NCBI GenBank assembly: GCA_030429005.1
Contig: JAUIDP010000003.1
Location: forward strand, 1 to 64,000
DNA from: Gammaproteobacteria bacterium
GTDB taxonomy: Bacteria > Pseudomonadota > Gammaproteobacteria > Steroidobacterales > Woeseiaceae
Direction of reading: 5' to 3'
DNA: 64,000 bases
The position numbers were made by a program, and so were the translations under genes. The notes under the pieces are model-generated. The model made no database searches, was not told the origin of the DNA, and saw only the letters and a list, made by a program, of their open reading frames with translations. This document shows positions 1 through 7,743 of the stretch, piece by piece. The number at the start of each line of letters is the position of its first letter. The first letter of the stretch is position 1.

Positions 1-1
1 C

Positions 2-571
2 ATCCTCGGTTGCCACGAGGGGTATCCGGGGCATCATGCGTTCAGCAGCCTGCTGGAGCAGCACTACCTCAGGGAACGCGGCTGGGTCGAGTTCTCGGTG
101 ATTCCGCTGCATTCGCCGCAAGGCGTCATCTTCGAGGGCAGCGGCAACCTTGCCGAAGACATCGCGTTTCCTGCCGCGGACAAGGCACAGTTTCTGCGCG
201 AAGTCATCGAACCGATCGCCGGCATCGACAACGCGGACTACGCGACTCGCAGCAGGCTGTCGGCGGTCCGGTTCAAAATCCGTTATGCAGGCATCGAAGC
301 TGCGCGCAAATACCTGGATGGCGACTGGGACCGCGAACAGGCCGAAGACTGGCTGACCCACTATGCGCTGACCCCGCCGGAGAACGTGGATGCCTGGTTC
401 GCGTTCACCGATCGATACCGGGCATATCGGATCAACTATGTCCTCGGCAAGGACCTCGTCCGGGAGTTCGTGCGACGCGAAAACCCGGATGGCGACAACG
501 AGGGTGACTGGCAGGCGCTGGCGAAGCTGCTGTCTTATCCGCCGGCGCCGATGCTGTTTCGCGACCGGTAG
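2..571 (+). CDS. DUF885-like metallopeptidase, C-terminal part (5' end outside window)
   Basis: The frame is open from the left edge to the TAG at 569-571, giving the last 189 residues of a longer protein. Right at the edge it has HEGYPGHH (fragment residues 5-12), the HExxxGHH-type zinc motif that resembles HESYPGHH of DUF885 peptidases. This is followed by an EGSGNLAED stretch rich in acidic residues that could supply another ligand. The rest looks helical and soluble. The catalytic N-terminal half and any signal peptide lie outside the window. A full DUF885-type protein is encoded at 10904-12655, so this may be a diverged relative. The next gene starts on the base after its stop, so the two are probably co-transcribed. 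Peptidase activity is inferred from the motif only. Confidence 0.6.
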   Translation: MLGCHEGYPGHHAFSSLLEQHYLRERGWVEFSVIPLHSPQGVIFEGSGNLAEDIAFPAADKAQFLREVIEPIAGIDNADYATRSRLSAVRFKIRYAGIEAARKYLDGDWDREQAEDWLTHYALTPPENVDAWFAFTDRYRAYRINYVLGKDLVREFVRRENPDGDNEGDWQALAKLLSYPPAPMLFRDR

Positions 572-1846
572 GTGTTGTTCCGTCGCATACTGACGATCGC
601 GGCCCTGATCGTTGCCGGTGAAATGGTCTTCGCTCTGCCATTTCATGTGCCGCGCTTCTTTCGGCCCAGCGTGCTCGATGCTTTCAGCCTGACGAACACG
701 CAACTCGGCGATATCACGGCGATCTACGGCATCACGGCGATGTTGTCGTATTTTCCAGGCGGAGCGCTGGCCGACCGCTTCTCCGCCCGCAAGCTGCTCG
801 CATTCTCACTGTTTGCCACCGCTGCCGGCGGACTGTACATGGCGACGATCCCGGGCGTCATTGGCCTGGCGGCGGTGTACGGATTCTGGGGCATTACGAC
901 GATCTTCCTGTTCTGGGGTGCGTTGATTCGCAGTACGCGCGAGTGGGGCGGCCGGTTTTCCCAGGGGCGTGCTTTCGGCATTCTCGATTCGGGACGCGGC
1001 CTGGTTGCGGCAACCGCTGCCTTTGCCGCGGCGATCCTGTTCACCGTCGCCATGCCCGACGAAGCGGCGCTGGCGACGGATGCCGAGCGCAGGGCAGCGT
1101 TGCGGCTCGTCATCCTGACGTATTCGCTGTTCACCGCGGCGGCCGGGCTGCTGGCCTGGTTTGCGATACCGGAATCCGGCGACCAGGCCCTGTCGCGGCG
1201 AAACCCGCTGGCAGGCATGCTCGACGTGTTGCGCATGCCGGTGTTGTGGGCGCAGGCGCTGATCATCGTTTGTGCCTATTGCTTTTACAAAGCCGGCGAC
1301 AACTGGTCGTTGTACGCGCAGCAGGTGTTGGGGATGCGTGAGGTCGATGCGACAAGAATTACGGCTGCCGGCGCCTATATTCGGCCGATCGGAGCGCTGG
1401 CCGCCGGCTTCATCGCCGACCGCTACGATTCCGCGCGCACGATCCTGGCGCTGTTCGCCTTGCTGTTTGCCGTCTTCGTGGCCTTGACGCTGATGCGTCC
1501 GGAGTTCGTCGGCCTGACGATTATCATCGGCAACGTCGCTGTCAGCCTGTTCGCGGTTTTTGCCCTTCGCGGCGTCTACTTTGCGTTGCTCGAAGAAACG
1601 CGCACCCCGCGCTATGTTACCGGCGCGGCCGTCGGCATGGTCTCGGTCATCGGCTTTACCCCGGAGATATTCATGGGCCCGATTGCCGGCAGGATACTGG
1701 ATGCCACGCCGGGTATTGGCGGGCACCAGGACCTGTTCCTGTTCCTGGCTGGTGTCGCCGTCGTCGGCGTGCTGGTCGTTTGCTGGCTCATGCGCCTGAA
1801 GCGAAATATTTCGCCGGGTGCGCCGGTCTCCTCAGGCACTGACTAG
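572..1846 (+). CDS. MFS transporter
   Basis: The 424-residue protein has about 12 hydrophobic segments and the loop signature GGALADRFSARK between TM2 and TM3, which is the usual major facilitator motif. A second copy-like loop (AGFIADRYDSAR) falls in the C-terminal half, as expected for the two-fold pseudo-repeat. The start is a GTG at 572, directly abutting the TAG of the upstream peptidase gene, so translational coupling is likely. Substrate is not predictable from the sequence. Coupling to a peptidase gene would fit uptake of a small peptide or amino-acid derivative, but that is only a guess from context. Confidence 0.85.
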   Translation: MLFRRILTIAALIVAGEMVFALPFHVPRFFRPSVLDAFSLTNTQLGDITAIYGITAMLSYFPGGALADRFSARKLLAFSLFATAAGGLYMATIPGVIGLAAVYGFWGITTIFLFWGALIRSTREWGGRFSQGRAFGILDSGRGLVAATAAFAAAILFTVAMPDEAALATDAERRAALRLVILTYSLFTAAAGLLAWFAIPESGDQALSRRNPLAGMLDVLRMPVLWAQALIIVCAYCFYKAGDNWSLYAQQVLGMREVDATRITAAGAYIRPIGALAAGFIADRYDSARTILALFALLFAVFVALTLMRPEFVGLTIIIGNVAVSLFAVFALRGVYFALLEETRTPRYVTGAAVGMVSVIGFTPEIFMGPIAGRILDATPGIGGHQDLFLFLAGVAVVGVLVVCWLMRLKRNISPGAPVSSGTD

Positions 1847-1874
1847 CCTTTGTTCAGCTTGCGGGAGTCCGACG

Positions 1875-2315
1875 ATGAACTACAAGAGCACCCGGCTGGC
1901 GGACCAGCTCAGGCGCAATCGCGTCGCGCTGATCAGCCTGCTTGTCGCAATAATCAGTCTCAGCTACAACACCTGGCGCAACGAGGCGAGCGAGGATAAT
2001 CGTACCCAGCGCCTGGTTTCGATAGAGATCCTGTTGCAGCTGGGGGAACTGCAGCAAATCGCGTGGCACAATCACTATGACGGTGACACAGAAGACAAGG
2101 GCAACCTCCGGGCTGGCTGGGCCAAGGTCCTGACGATCCGGGATATCGCTACGGTTCTCGATGAGCCAATGCCCGCATCGGCGGAAGAGCTGTGGCATGT
2201 CTGGGACGACAACTACAGGAGACTTGCGGTGAGTACAGAGGCCAAGAACAACATCATGGCAGCGATAGCAACAAGCCGCGCCGACACACTGACGGTCCTG
2301 GAGGCGCTGAACTGA
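1875..2315 (+). CDS. Membrane-anchored hypothetical protein
   Basis: This 146-residue protein was not recognised. The ATG at 1875 is preferred because the stretch upstream in the same frame is unlike protein and overlaps the end of the MFS gene region. Residues about 15-32 form one hydrophobic segment (VALISLLVAIISLSYN), followed by a soluble, acidic domain with several Trp residues. That is a signal-anchor topology with a periplasmic or cytoplasmic tail of about 110 residues. Its stop codon overlaps the next ATG by one base, so it is co-translated with the small membrane protein downstream. Confidence 0.65.
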   Translation: MNYKSTRLADQLRRNRVALISLLVAIISLSYNTWRNEASEDNRTQRLVSIEILLQLGELQQIAWHNHYDGDTEDKGNLRAGWAKVLTIRDIATVLDEPMPASAEELWHVWDDNYRRLAVSTEAKNNIMAAIATSRADTLTVLEALN

Positions 2316-2689
2316 TGCATACGCGAATCCTGATGACACTGAGTGCGCTACTGCTGGGCGCGATCGGACTGGCCTTTACCTTTCTGCCACAGGAAGTGCT
2401 GGGGCTGCATGGCACGGTGCCGGACAATGCGACCGTGCTGCTGCTGCAAATGGCCGGCGCGCTCTACCTGGGTTTCGCGCTGCTCAACTGGTCCGCCAGG
2501 GGCGTGCTGATCGGTGGCATCTATGCGCGGCCGGTCGCGGCCGGCAACTTTTTCCACTTCGTCATCGTGTCGGTGACGCTAGTAAAGGCGGCGATCAGTT
2601 TCGCCGCAGTCCCGTTGATCATCAGCGCCGCGGTATTTACCGGTTTCGCCGTTTGGTTCGGCCTGGTGTTGTTCAGGCCTCCTGCCTGA
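2315..2689 (+). CDS. Small four-helix membrane protein
   Basis: The 124-residue protein is almost entirely hydrophobic, with four predicted transmembrane helices and a short positively charged start (MHTRILM). Its ATG at 2315 overlaps the stop of the upstream gene (TGATG). No catalytic motif is visible. The pattern resembles small DoxX-like or DUF4345-like membrane proteins, but assignment to a family is not safe by eye. Its last 17 bases overlap the end of the convergent SRPBCC gene on the other strand. Confidence 0.6.
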   Translation: MHTRILMTLSALLLGAIGLAFTFLPQEVLGLHGTVPDNATVLLLQMAGALYLGFALLNWSARGVLIGGIYARPVAAGNFFHFVIVSVTLVKAAISFAAVPLIISAAVFTGFAVWFGLVLFRPPA

Positions 2690-3215
2690 TCCGCCTGGCA
2701 TAGTCTGCCTCCAGCGCCGTGTGCACTTTCCAGAACGGTTGTGGTTCGTTGCCGTTAAGAACGTCGACGAGGATGTCCAGGTGCGTATGCCAGCCGCCGC
2801 AAACACTTTGCATCTCGTCCCGGCCGGTCAGTTTCGTGTGCGTCAGCACCAGCCGCACCTGGTCGCCTGCCTCGCTGAGTTCGTAGCAAACTTCGGAAGC
2901 GGTGTCTTCGTAGTCCCAGGTATGGGCGAGAATATGCGGCGGTTCACAGCGGGTGACCGTGCCGGTGAACTCCACCTTGTCGGGCATATCCTTGTATTTT
3001 TCCGGCCTCTCGATGTCTTGCTGGCCGGAAAGTTTCGCGTTCTGGAATACCAGGTCGACGTGGCCGCCCTCGTGGAGTTCGGTCTCGCCGCCGCACAACC
3101 ACTGTGCGCGTTTGTCGGCTTCGACCAGGAAACTCCACACGCGCTCGATCGGTCCGGGTAACAGGCGTTCGAAACGCACCGATTGCTGGTCCAGTATTTC
3201 GCCATGTGCACTCAT
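2673..3215 (-). CDS. SRPBCC/AHSA1-domain protein
   Basis: This 180-residue protein has the START/Bet v 1-like pattern seen in Activator-of-Hsp90-ATPase homologues: an opening VRFERLLPGPIERVWSFLVE, an Ala-Gln-Trp-Leu turn, a central strand-rich part and a long C-terminal helix holding GGWHTHLDILVDVL. Such domains form a hydrophobic ligand pocket. The gene lies 13 bp downstream of an ArsR-type repressor gene on the same strand; the ArsR + SRPBCC pairing is a very common bacterial two-gene unit, usually self-regulated. The ligand is unknown. The 3' end overlaps the convergent gene by 17 bases. Confidence 0.82.
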   Translation of the reverse strand: MSAHGEILDQQSVRFERLLPGPIERVWSFLVEADKRAQWLCGGETELHEGGHVDLVFQNAKLSGQQDIERPEKYKDMPDKVEFTGTVTRCEPPHILAHTWDYEDTASEVCYELSEAGDQVRLVLTHTKLTGRDEMQSVCGGWHTHLDILVDVLNGNEPQPFWKVHTALEADYARRIRQEA

Positions 3216-3228
3216 ACATGTTCTCCTG

Positions 3229-3531
3229 CTATTCAGCTTCGTTCAGCAATTTTTCGAGTTTGTCGAGTCGCGGAGACCAGAATTCACGCACCTTGTGCAG
3301 CCAGTCATCGATTTCGTCGAAGCCATCCTGGCTGAGGCTGTAAATACGGCGCTGGGCGTCCGGACGCACCGACACGATGCCCGCTTCACGCAGTACCTTG
3401 AGGTGCTGCGATACGGCCGGGCGGCTCATCTCGAACTGTTCGGCGATCTCGCCAAAAGCCTGTTCGCCGCCGGCCAGCAGCATGACGATATTGCGGCGTG
3501 TCGGGTCCGCGATTGCGACAAAGGAATCCAT
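3229..3531 (-). CDS. ArsR-family winged-helix repressor
   Basis: This 100-residue DNA-binding protein starts MDSFVAIADPTRR, the classic opening of ArsR-type regulators paired with SRPBCC genes. The helix-turn-helix lies at about residues 36-52 (SRPAVSQHLKVLREAG). No Cys pair typical of metal sensors is seen, so it is probably a non-metal or ligand-independent member. An in-frame start six codons upstream (3549) is possible, but 3531 matches the family's usual N-terminus. The AT-rich palindrome just upstream (3551-3562) is a likely operator, which implies autoregulation together with the SRPBCC gene downstream. Confidence 0.85.
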   Translation of the reverse strand: MDSFVAIADPTRRNIVMLLAGGEQAFGEIAEQFEMSRPAVSQHLKVLREAGIVSVRPDAQRRIYSLSQDGFDEIDDWLHKVREFWSPRLDKLEKLLNEAE

Positions 3532-3550
3532 GCGCCTAGTATAAGGCACA

Positions 3551-3562
3551 ACTTAATTAAGT
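3551..3562. promoter_or_regulatory. Palindromic operator candidate for the ArsR-type repressor
   Basis: ACTTAATTAAGT is a perfect 12-bp palindrome 20 bp upstream of the arsR-type start codon; the half-site ACTTAAT recurs at 3567-3573. The stretch 3551-3578 is strikingly AT-rich in a GC-rich neighbourhood and overlaps the stop end of the pirin gene. Operator function is inferred. Confidence 0.5.
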
Positions 3563-3573
3563 CAATACTTAAT

Positions 3574-4281
3574 TTATGCCATATCGAACAGCAGCAAGCG
3601 GGTATCCCGGGCGGCACGGAGCGTCGTCGGCTGCTGCGCATCGTTGCCGTCCAGCGTAACCGCGTCCCCACCGAGCAGGCGGGTATCGCCCAGCGACACT
3701 TCCCCGTCCACCACCTGCACGAAAGCGCGCCTGCCGTCGTCGAGCGCGACGTCGACCTCTCGCGACTCGTCGAGTTGTGCCTCATAGACGGCAATGTCCT
3801 GGTGGATCGTCAGCGAGCCGTCCCTGCCGTCGCGCGAACCGAGCAGGCGCCAACGATTGCGCATGTCATTTGCCGCGAACGATTTTTGCTCGTAGCCGGG
3901 TTGCAGGTTCTGTGCCTCGGGCAGTATCCAGATCTGCAGCAAGTGAGCGGTTTCGGTGTCCGACGAATTGAATTCGCTGTGCAGGACGCCGGTCCCGGCT
4001 GTCATGCGTTGCAGTTCGCCAGGGCGAATGACCGACCCGTTGCCCATGCTGTCCTCGTGGCGCAGTTCCCCTTGCAACATGTACGTGATGATTTCCATGT
4101 CACGATGCGGATGCATGCCAAAGCCCTTGCCGGCTTCAATCCAGTCCTCGTTGACAACGCGCAGGCTGCCGAAGCTGATGCGCTCGGGATCGTAATAGTC
4201 GGCGAATGAAAACGTATGGCGGCTGTCCAGCCAGTCAAGTTTCGACGTGCCACGCTCGTCGCTGCGAATGATGTCGATCAT
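3574..4281 (-). CDS. Pirin-family protein (cupin, YhhW-like)
   Basis: The 235-residue length and layout match bacterial pirins such as YhhW, a bicupin metal protein with quercetinase-type activity in some members. The N-terminal cupin has the metal ligands in place: His57 and His59 in GMHPHRDME, and His101 and Glu103 in GVLHSEF. The N-terminus (IIRSDERGTSKLDWLDSRHT) is typical of the family. It overlaps the DoxX gene upstream by 4 bp (ATGA), so the two are coupled. The azoreductase-DoxX-pirin set is a recurrent LysR-controlled response unit for quinones or electrophiles; that role is inferred. Confidence 0.9.
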   Translation of the reverse strand: MIDIIRSDERGTSKLDWLDSRHTFSFADYYDPERISFGSLRVVNEDWIEAGKGFGMHPHRDMEIITYMLQGELRHEDSMGNGSVIRPGELQRMTAGTGVLHSEFNSSDTETAHLLQIWILPEAQNLQPGYEQKSFAANDMRNRWRLLGSRDGRDGSLTIHQDIAVYEAQLDESREVDVALDDGRRAFVQVVDGEVSLGDTRLLGGDAVTLDGNDAQQPTTLRAARDTRLLLFDMA

Positions 4282-4709
4282 GGGTTCATCTCCTGTTCCT
4301 GCAGCCGACTACGTGCTGCCGGCATTGGCATTTTCAATGCAAACCGGCCAGGTCCCAGCATCGCCTGTGCGACGGCGGCAATCACCAGGTAGGCCGGGTA
4401 TTCCCAACCGCCATTGGCATTGCTGAATACCCAGCCGTTGCCCAGGTGCACCCAGGTCGCACCGAGCAGGACGGGCAGCAGGGCGATCGCGGTTTGTCGC
4501 ACGGCGACGCCGGCGAGCAGCAGCACGCCGCCGATGACTTCGACCCCGACTACAAGATAAGCGGTCCAGCCGGGAAAACCGACCTGCTCGAAGAATGCCA
4601 CGGTGCCGGGCAGGGTAAAGACCAGGATCTTCAGGAGTCCATGTGCCAGTGACATGGCGCCCAGGGCGACCCGCAGGATGAAAGCTGCAGTTTCAGAATT
4701 CGTATGCAT
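4278..4709 (-). CDS. DoxX-family membrane protein
   Basis: The 143-residue protein has four transmembrane helices and the DoxX signature at the start (RVALGAMSLAHGLLKI), plus the FPGWTAYLVVGVEVIGGVLL stretch. The ATG at 4709 has GGAG eight bases upstream; a GTG three codons earlier (4718) is the alternative. DoxX/YphA-like proteins are inner-membrane components tied to oxidative and thiol stress, often next to oxidoreductase and pirin genes, exactly as here. It is 17 bp downstream of the azoreductase gene and overlaps pirin by 4 bp. Confidence 0.88.
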   Translation of the reverse strand: MHTNSETAAFILRVALGAMSLAHGLLKILVFTLPGTVAFFEQVGFPGWTAYLVVGVEVIGGVLLLAGVAVRQTAIALLPVLLGATWVHLGNGWVFSNANGGWEYPAYLVIAAVAQAMLGPGRFALKMPMPAARSRLQEQEMNP

Positions 4710-4726
4710 GGTGGTCACTCCGGTAG

Positions 4727-5389
4727 TCAGTGAACGGTAGCGGCGTTGGCATCACCGCTCCCTGGCATGAGGTTGTGCTGAACAAGTTCGGAGATCCTCG
4801 CGCGCGCAACTTCGACTGATTCTGCTCCGGCGCTGTTCAGCCGTTCGGCAGCGATCACCTCGACATCGGTGATGCCGATAAAGCCGAGAGCCTGCCTGAG
4901 GTAGGGGGTCGCGAAATCGTACTCGCTGTCGACCGTGACGCCACCCGTGGCAATGACGATGTAGGCTTTCTTGCCGCGCAACAGACCTTCGGGACCATTG
5001 TCCGTGTAACGGAAGGTCAGCCGGGCCCGGGCGATCATATCGATCCAGGCTTTCAGGGCAGCGGGAACGCCGAAGTTGTACACGGGGCTGCCGATGACGA
5101 TGACATCGGCCGCCTGGACTTCGGCAACCAGGACGTCGGACTCGGACAGCGCTGCGCGCTGCATCGGTGTCCGCGCCTCGGGGTCGGTGAAGTTGGCTGC
5201 AATCCAGTCTTCGTCAACCAGCGAAATGCCGTCGTTCAGGTCCCGCCGGTGAAGGCCGGCGTCGCCGGCATCCTGGCGCAAAGCCGCGACCAGCTCGCCG
5301 GTGAGCTTGCGGCTGACCGAGCCGCTGTGCCGGCCGCTGGCGCTGACCTCGAGGATCTGCAGCGGCCTGTTGTTCGGATTGTCGATCAT
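4727..5389 (-). CDS. azoR: FMN-dependent NADH:quinone/azo reductase
   Basis: The 220-residue protein shows the flavodoxin-like fold of AzoR: an N-terminal strand with SASGRHSGSVSRKL for phosphate binding, the GSPVYNFGVPAALKAWIDMI flavin segment, and the FRYTDNGPEGLLRGKKA region. It should reduce quinones and azo compounds by two-electron transfer from NADH in the cytoplasm. The start at 5389 is chosen because GGGAGAAG lies just upstream and it aligns with the family; an earlier in-frame start (5452) would add an atypical extension. It heads the azoR-doxX-pirin unit, divergent from a LysR gene that probably controls it. Confidence 0.9.
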   Translation of the reverse strand: MIDNPNNRPLQILEVSASGRHSGSVSRKLTGELVAALRQDAGDAGLHRRDLNDGISLVDEDWIAANFTDPEARTPMQRAALSESDVLVAEVQAADVIVIGSPVYNFGVPAALKAWIDMIARARLTFRYTDNGPEGLLRGKKAYIVIATGGVTVDSEYDFATPYLRQALGFIGITDVEVIAAERLNSAGAESVEVARARISELVQHNLMPGSGDANAATVH

Positions 5390-5444
5390 TGTCTTCTCCC
5401 GTATCGAAGTGCCGGAAGGCACTGTTCGCCGACAGAGTTTAATG

Positions 5445-5472
5445 TTGCTCAAAAAGCTATAAACAGTAGAAT
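5445..5472 (+). promoter_or_regulatory. Sigma70-like promoter candidate for the lysR gene
   Basis: TTGCTC (5445-5450) and TAGAAT (5467-5472) are 16 bp apart in the AT-rich gap between azoR and lysR. The -10 matches consensus at five of six positions. It would place the transcription start about 25-30 bp before the lysR ATG, inside or beside the T-N11-A box, which is what autorepression needs. Confidence 0.4.
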
Positions 5473-5481
5473 AAGCATAAG

Positions 5482-5504
5482 ATTGTTCTCAGAAACGCAA
5501 CAAT
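5482..5504. promoter_or_regulatory. LysR-type T-N11-A box
   Basis: ATTGTT (5482-5487) and AACAAT (5499-5504) form a perfect 6-bp inverted repeat with exactly 11 bases between, the canonical LysR-regulator binding geometry. The right arm touches the lysR ATG at 5505 and sits where its ribosome binding site would be. Binding here could repress lysR and act on the divergent azoR promoter. Confidence 0.6.
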
Positions 5505-6425
5505 ATGAACCCGTTTGAGGAGTTACAGGCCTTCAGCGCCGTCGTCGAGACGGGCAGCTTCACGGCCGCCGCCGAGCGGCTGGATATCGCCAAGTCCGCC
5601 GTCAGCCGCCGCGTCACGGCGCTCGAGGAGCGGCTCGGCGTGCAGCTGCTGCGGCGTACGACCCGCAAGCTCAACCTGACCGAAACGGGTCGGGAGCTGT
5701 ATGAACGCGGAGCGCGTCTGTTGTCGGATCTTGACGAGATCGAGTCGGTCGTATCGCAGCAGCACGGCGAAGTCAGCGGTGTGCTGCGCGTCGCCTTGCC
5801 GCTGTCGTTCGGCGTCAGCCAGATGTGTGCGCCGATTGCACAGTTCAGCGAACGGCATCCGCGCGTTCGATTCGACCTCGACCTGAATGACCGGCGCATC
5901 GACCTGGTCGAGGAGGGCGTTGACCTGGCCATTCGCATCAGCCACCTGCCGGACTCGTCGCTGGTCGCGCGCAAGTTATTCGACGTACGCACGGTAATTT
6001 GCGGCGCACCGGCCTATTTCGAGCGGCGCGGCATGCCGCAGACGCCTGCCGATCTGCTCGAGCACGACTGCCTGGTTTACGGCAACCTCGCCGACCCGGC
6101 CCGGTGGGTGTACAGCGATGCGACGGGCAAACGGCTGCGGGTCGACGTGCCCCGGGCCATGACGGCGACGAGTGGTGATTTCCTTTGCGCCGCGGCGAGC
6201 CGCGGACTGGGGATAGCGATGCAGCCTACCTTCATTGTCGGCAAGGCGATTGCCCGCGGCGACCTCGTACCGATCCTGACCGACTACCAGTGGCCGGTAA
6301 CGCCGGCTTACGCGGTCTATCCGGCGACGCGACACCTGTCATCGCGTGTGCGCAAGCTGATCGACTTCCTCGCCGACTATTTTTCCGGCGACCTGCCATG
6401 GGACCAGGATTGCGAAGTGTGCTGA
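5505..6425 (+). CDS. LysR-family transcriptional regulator
   Basis: The 306-residue protein has an N-terminal winged helix-turn-helix at about residues 17-60 (ETGSFTAAAERLDIAKSAVS followed by RRVTALEERLG), then a periplasmic-binding-protein-like effector domain. The AFSAVVETGSF opening places it in the large AaeR/DmlR-like group. It is divergent from azoR-doxX-pirin, with 115 bp between start codons, and a T-N11-A box sits at its own start. It most likely senses a quinone-like or electrophilic effector and controls the reductase unit; the effector is not predictable. Confidence 0.92.
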   Translation: MNPFEELQAFSAVVETGSFTAAAERLDIAKSAVSRRVTALEERLGVQLLRRTTRKLNLTETGRELYERGARLLSDLDEIESVVSQQHGEVSGVLRVALPLSFGVSQMCAPIAQFSERHPRVRFDLDLNDRRIDLVEEGVDLAIRISHLPDSSLVARKLFDVRTVICGAPAYFERRGMPQTPADLLEHDCLVYGNLADPARWVYSDATGKRLRVDVPRAMTATSGDFLCAAASRGLGIAMQPTFIVGKAIARGDLVPILTDYQWPVTPAYAVYPATRHLSSRVRKLIDFLADYFSGDLPWDQDCEVC

Positions 6426-6484
6426 CGGGGCGCCCTGCGGTGGTAGTCTTGCGGGTCGAGACCCGTACAGGAGACCGGCAGACC

Positions 6485-7741
6485 GTGACCCGACGATATC
6501 CGTTTTACCCCAGAATGGCCCTGCTGTCGCTGACGGCAGCACTGGCTGCCTGCAGCGAGAACGCACCACCTGAACCGGACGCAGCAGCGCTGGCTTACCA
6601 GAAACAACTGCAGGAGCAGCTGATCAGGGCACAACCCGGTGACGTCATTACGATTCCGGCCGGTGTGCACCCGATCAATCGCGGCCTGTCGCTGACCGTG
6701 TCAGGCGTGACACTGCGTGGCGAAGGTATGGACAAGTCCGTGCTGTCGTTCAAGGGCCAGTTGCAGGGTGCGGAAGGTCTGCTCGTCAATGCCAGCGACT
6801 TCACCATCGAGGACCTCGGTATCGAGGATACGCCAGGTGATGGCTTGAAGATCAACGAGGGCCGCAACATCGTCATTCGCCGCGTGCGTACCGAGTGGAC
6901 CAACGGACCGGATGAAGACAATGGTGCCTACGGCATCTACCCGGTGCAGGTTGAAAACCTGCTGCTCGAAGAGTCCGTTGCCATCGGCGCATCGGACGCC
7001 GGCCTGTACGTCGGCCAGTCCCGCAACGTCGTCGTGCGCAACAACCGCGCGGAGCGCAACGTCGCGGGCATCGAGATCGAGAATACATTTGACGCCGATG
7101 TCTACGGCAACCTGGCAAGCGGGAATACCGGCGGTATCCTGGTGTTCAACATGCCGGACCTGCCACAACCGGGGCATTCAACGCGCGTCTACAAGAATCG
7201 CGTTATCGGCAACAACACCGACAACTTCGGCGCTGCAGGCACACCGGTCGCCAGCGTGCCTGCAGGTTCGGGCATTGTCATAAATTCGAACGACCGGGTG
7301 GAGATATTCGACAACGACATCGCTGACAATGACACGGCCAACATCATCATCAGCAGCTATTTCGCAACCGGCTACCAGGGTACCCGCGAGATGGCTGCCG
7401 ACTACGATCCCTATCCGGAAACCATTTATGTCTACGGCAACCGCTTCTCCGGCGGCGGTTCGTCACCGGACGGTTTGGACCTGAAAGCACTCAAAGTGGC
7501 GATGTTCGGGCTGAATGGCAGCTTCCCGGATGTACTCTGGGACGGTTACGCCAACCCGGACAAAGTGGATGCCGATGGCAACCTGCTCGCGGAGCATGCT
7601 ATTTGTATCGACAACGGCGACGCTGAAGTCCTGAATGCCGACCTGCCGAACGGCAGTGACAATATAGTCGTTGGCGCAAAGCAGCACCGATGTGTGCACG
7701 ACAAGTTGCCGGCCGTGGTGCTGGCGGCGCCATTGCAATAA
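6485..7741 (+). CDS. Parallel beta-helix lipoprotein (TIGR03805-like)
   Basis: This 418-residue protein has a lipoprotein signal ending in the lipobox LAAC, then a body of repeated right-handed beta-helix turns with NNRAERNVAGIEIENT-like and DNDIADNDTANIIIS-like steps. The start is a GTG at 6485 (AGGAG upstream); ATG 6515 would also keep the lipobox. The gene directly downstream encodes a diheme cytochrome lipoprotein of the TIGR03806 type, and these two families are known to occur side by side. The beta-helix suggests binding or modification of a polymer at the outer membrane, with the cytochrome passing electrons. The real function of the pair is not established. Confidence 0.85.
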   Translation: MTRRYPFYPRMALLSLTAALAACSENAPPEPDAAALAYQKQLQEQLIRAQPGDVITIPAGVHPINRGLSLTVSGVTLRGEGMDKSVLSFKGQLQGAEGLLVNASDFTIEDLGIEDTPGDGLKINEGRNIVIRRVRTEWTNGPDEDNGAYGIYPVQVENLLLEESVAIGASDAGLYVGQSRNVVVRNNRAERNVAGIEIENTFDADVYGNLASGNTGGILVFNMPDLPQPGHSTRVYKNRVIGNNTDNFGAAGTPVASVPAGSGIVINSNDRVEIFDNDIADNDTANIIISSYFATGYQGTREMAADYDPYPETIYVYGNRFSGGGSSPDGLDLKALKVAMFGLNGSFPDVLWDGYANPDKVDADGNLLAEHAICIDNGDAEVLNADLPNGSDNIVVGAKQHRCVHDKLPAVVLAAPLQ

Positions 7742-7743
7742 GC

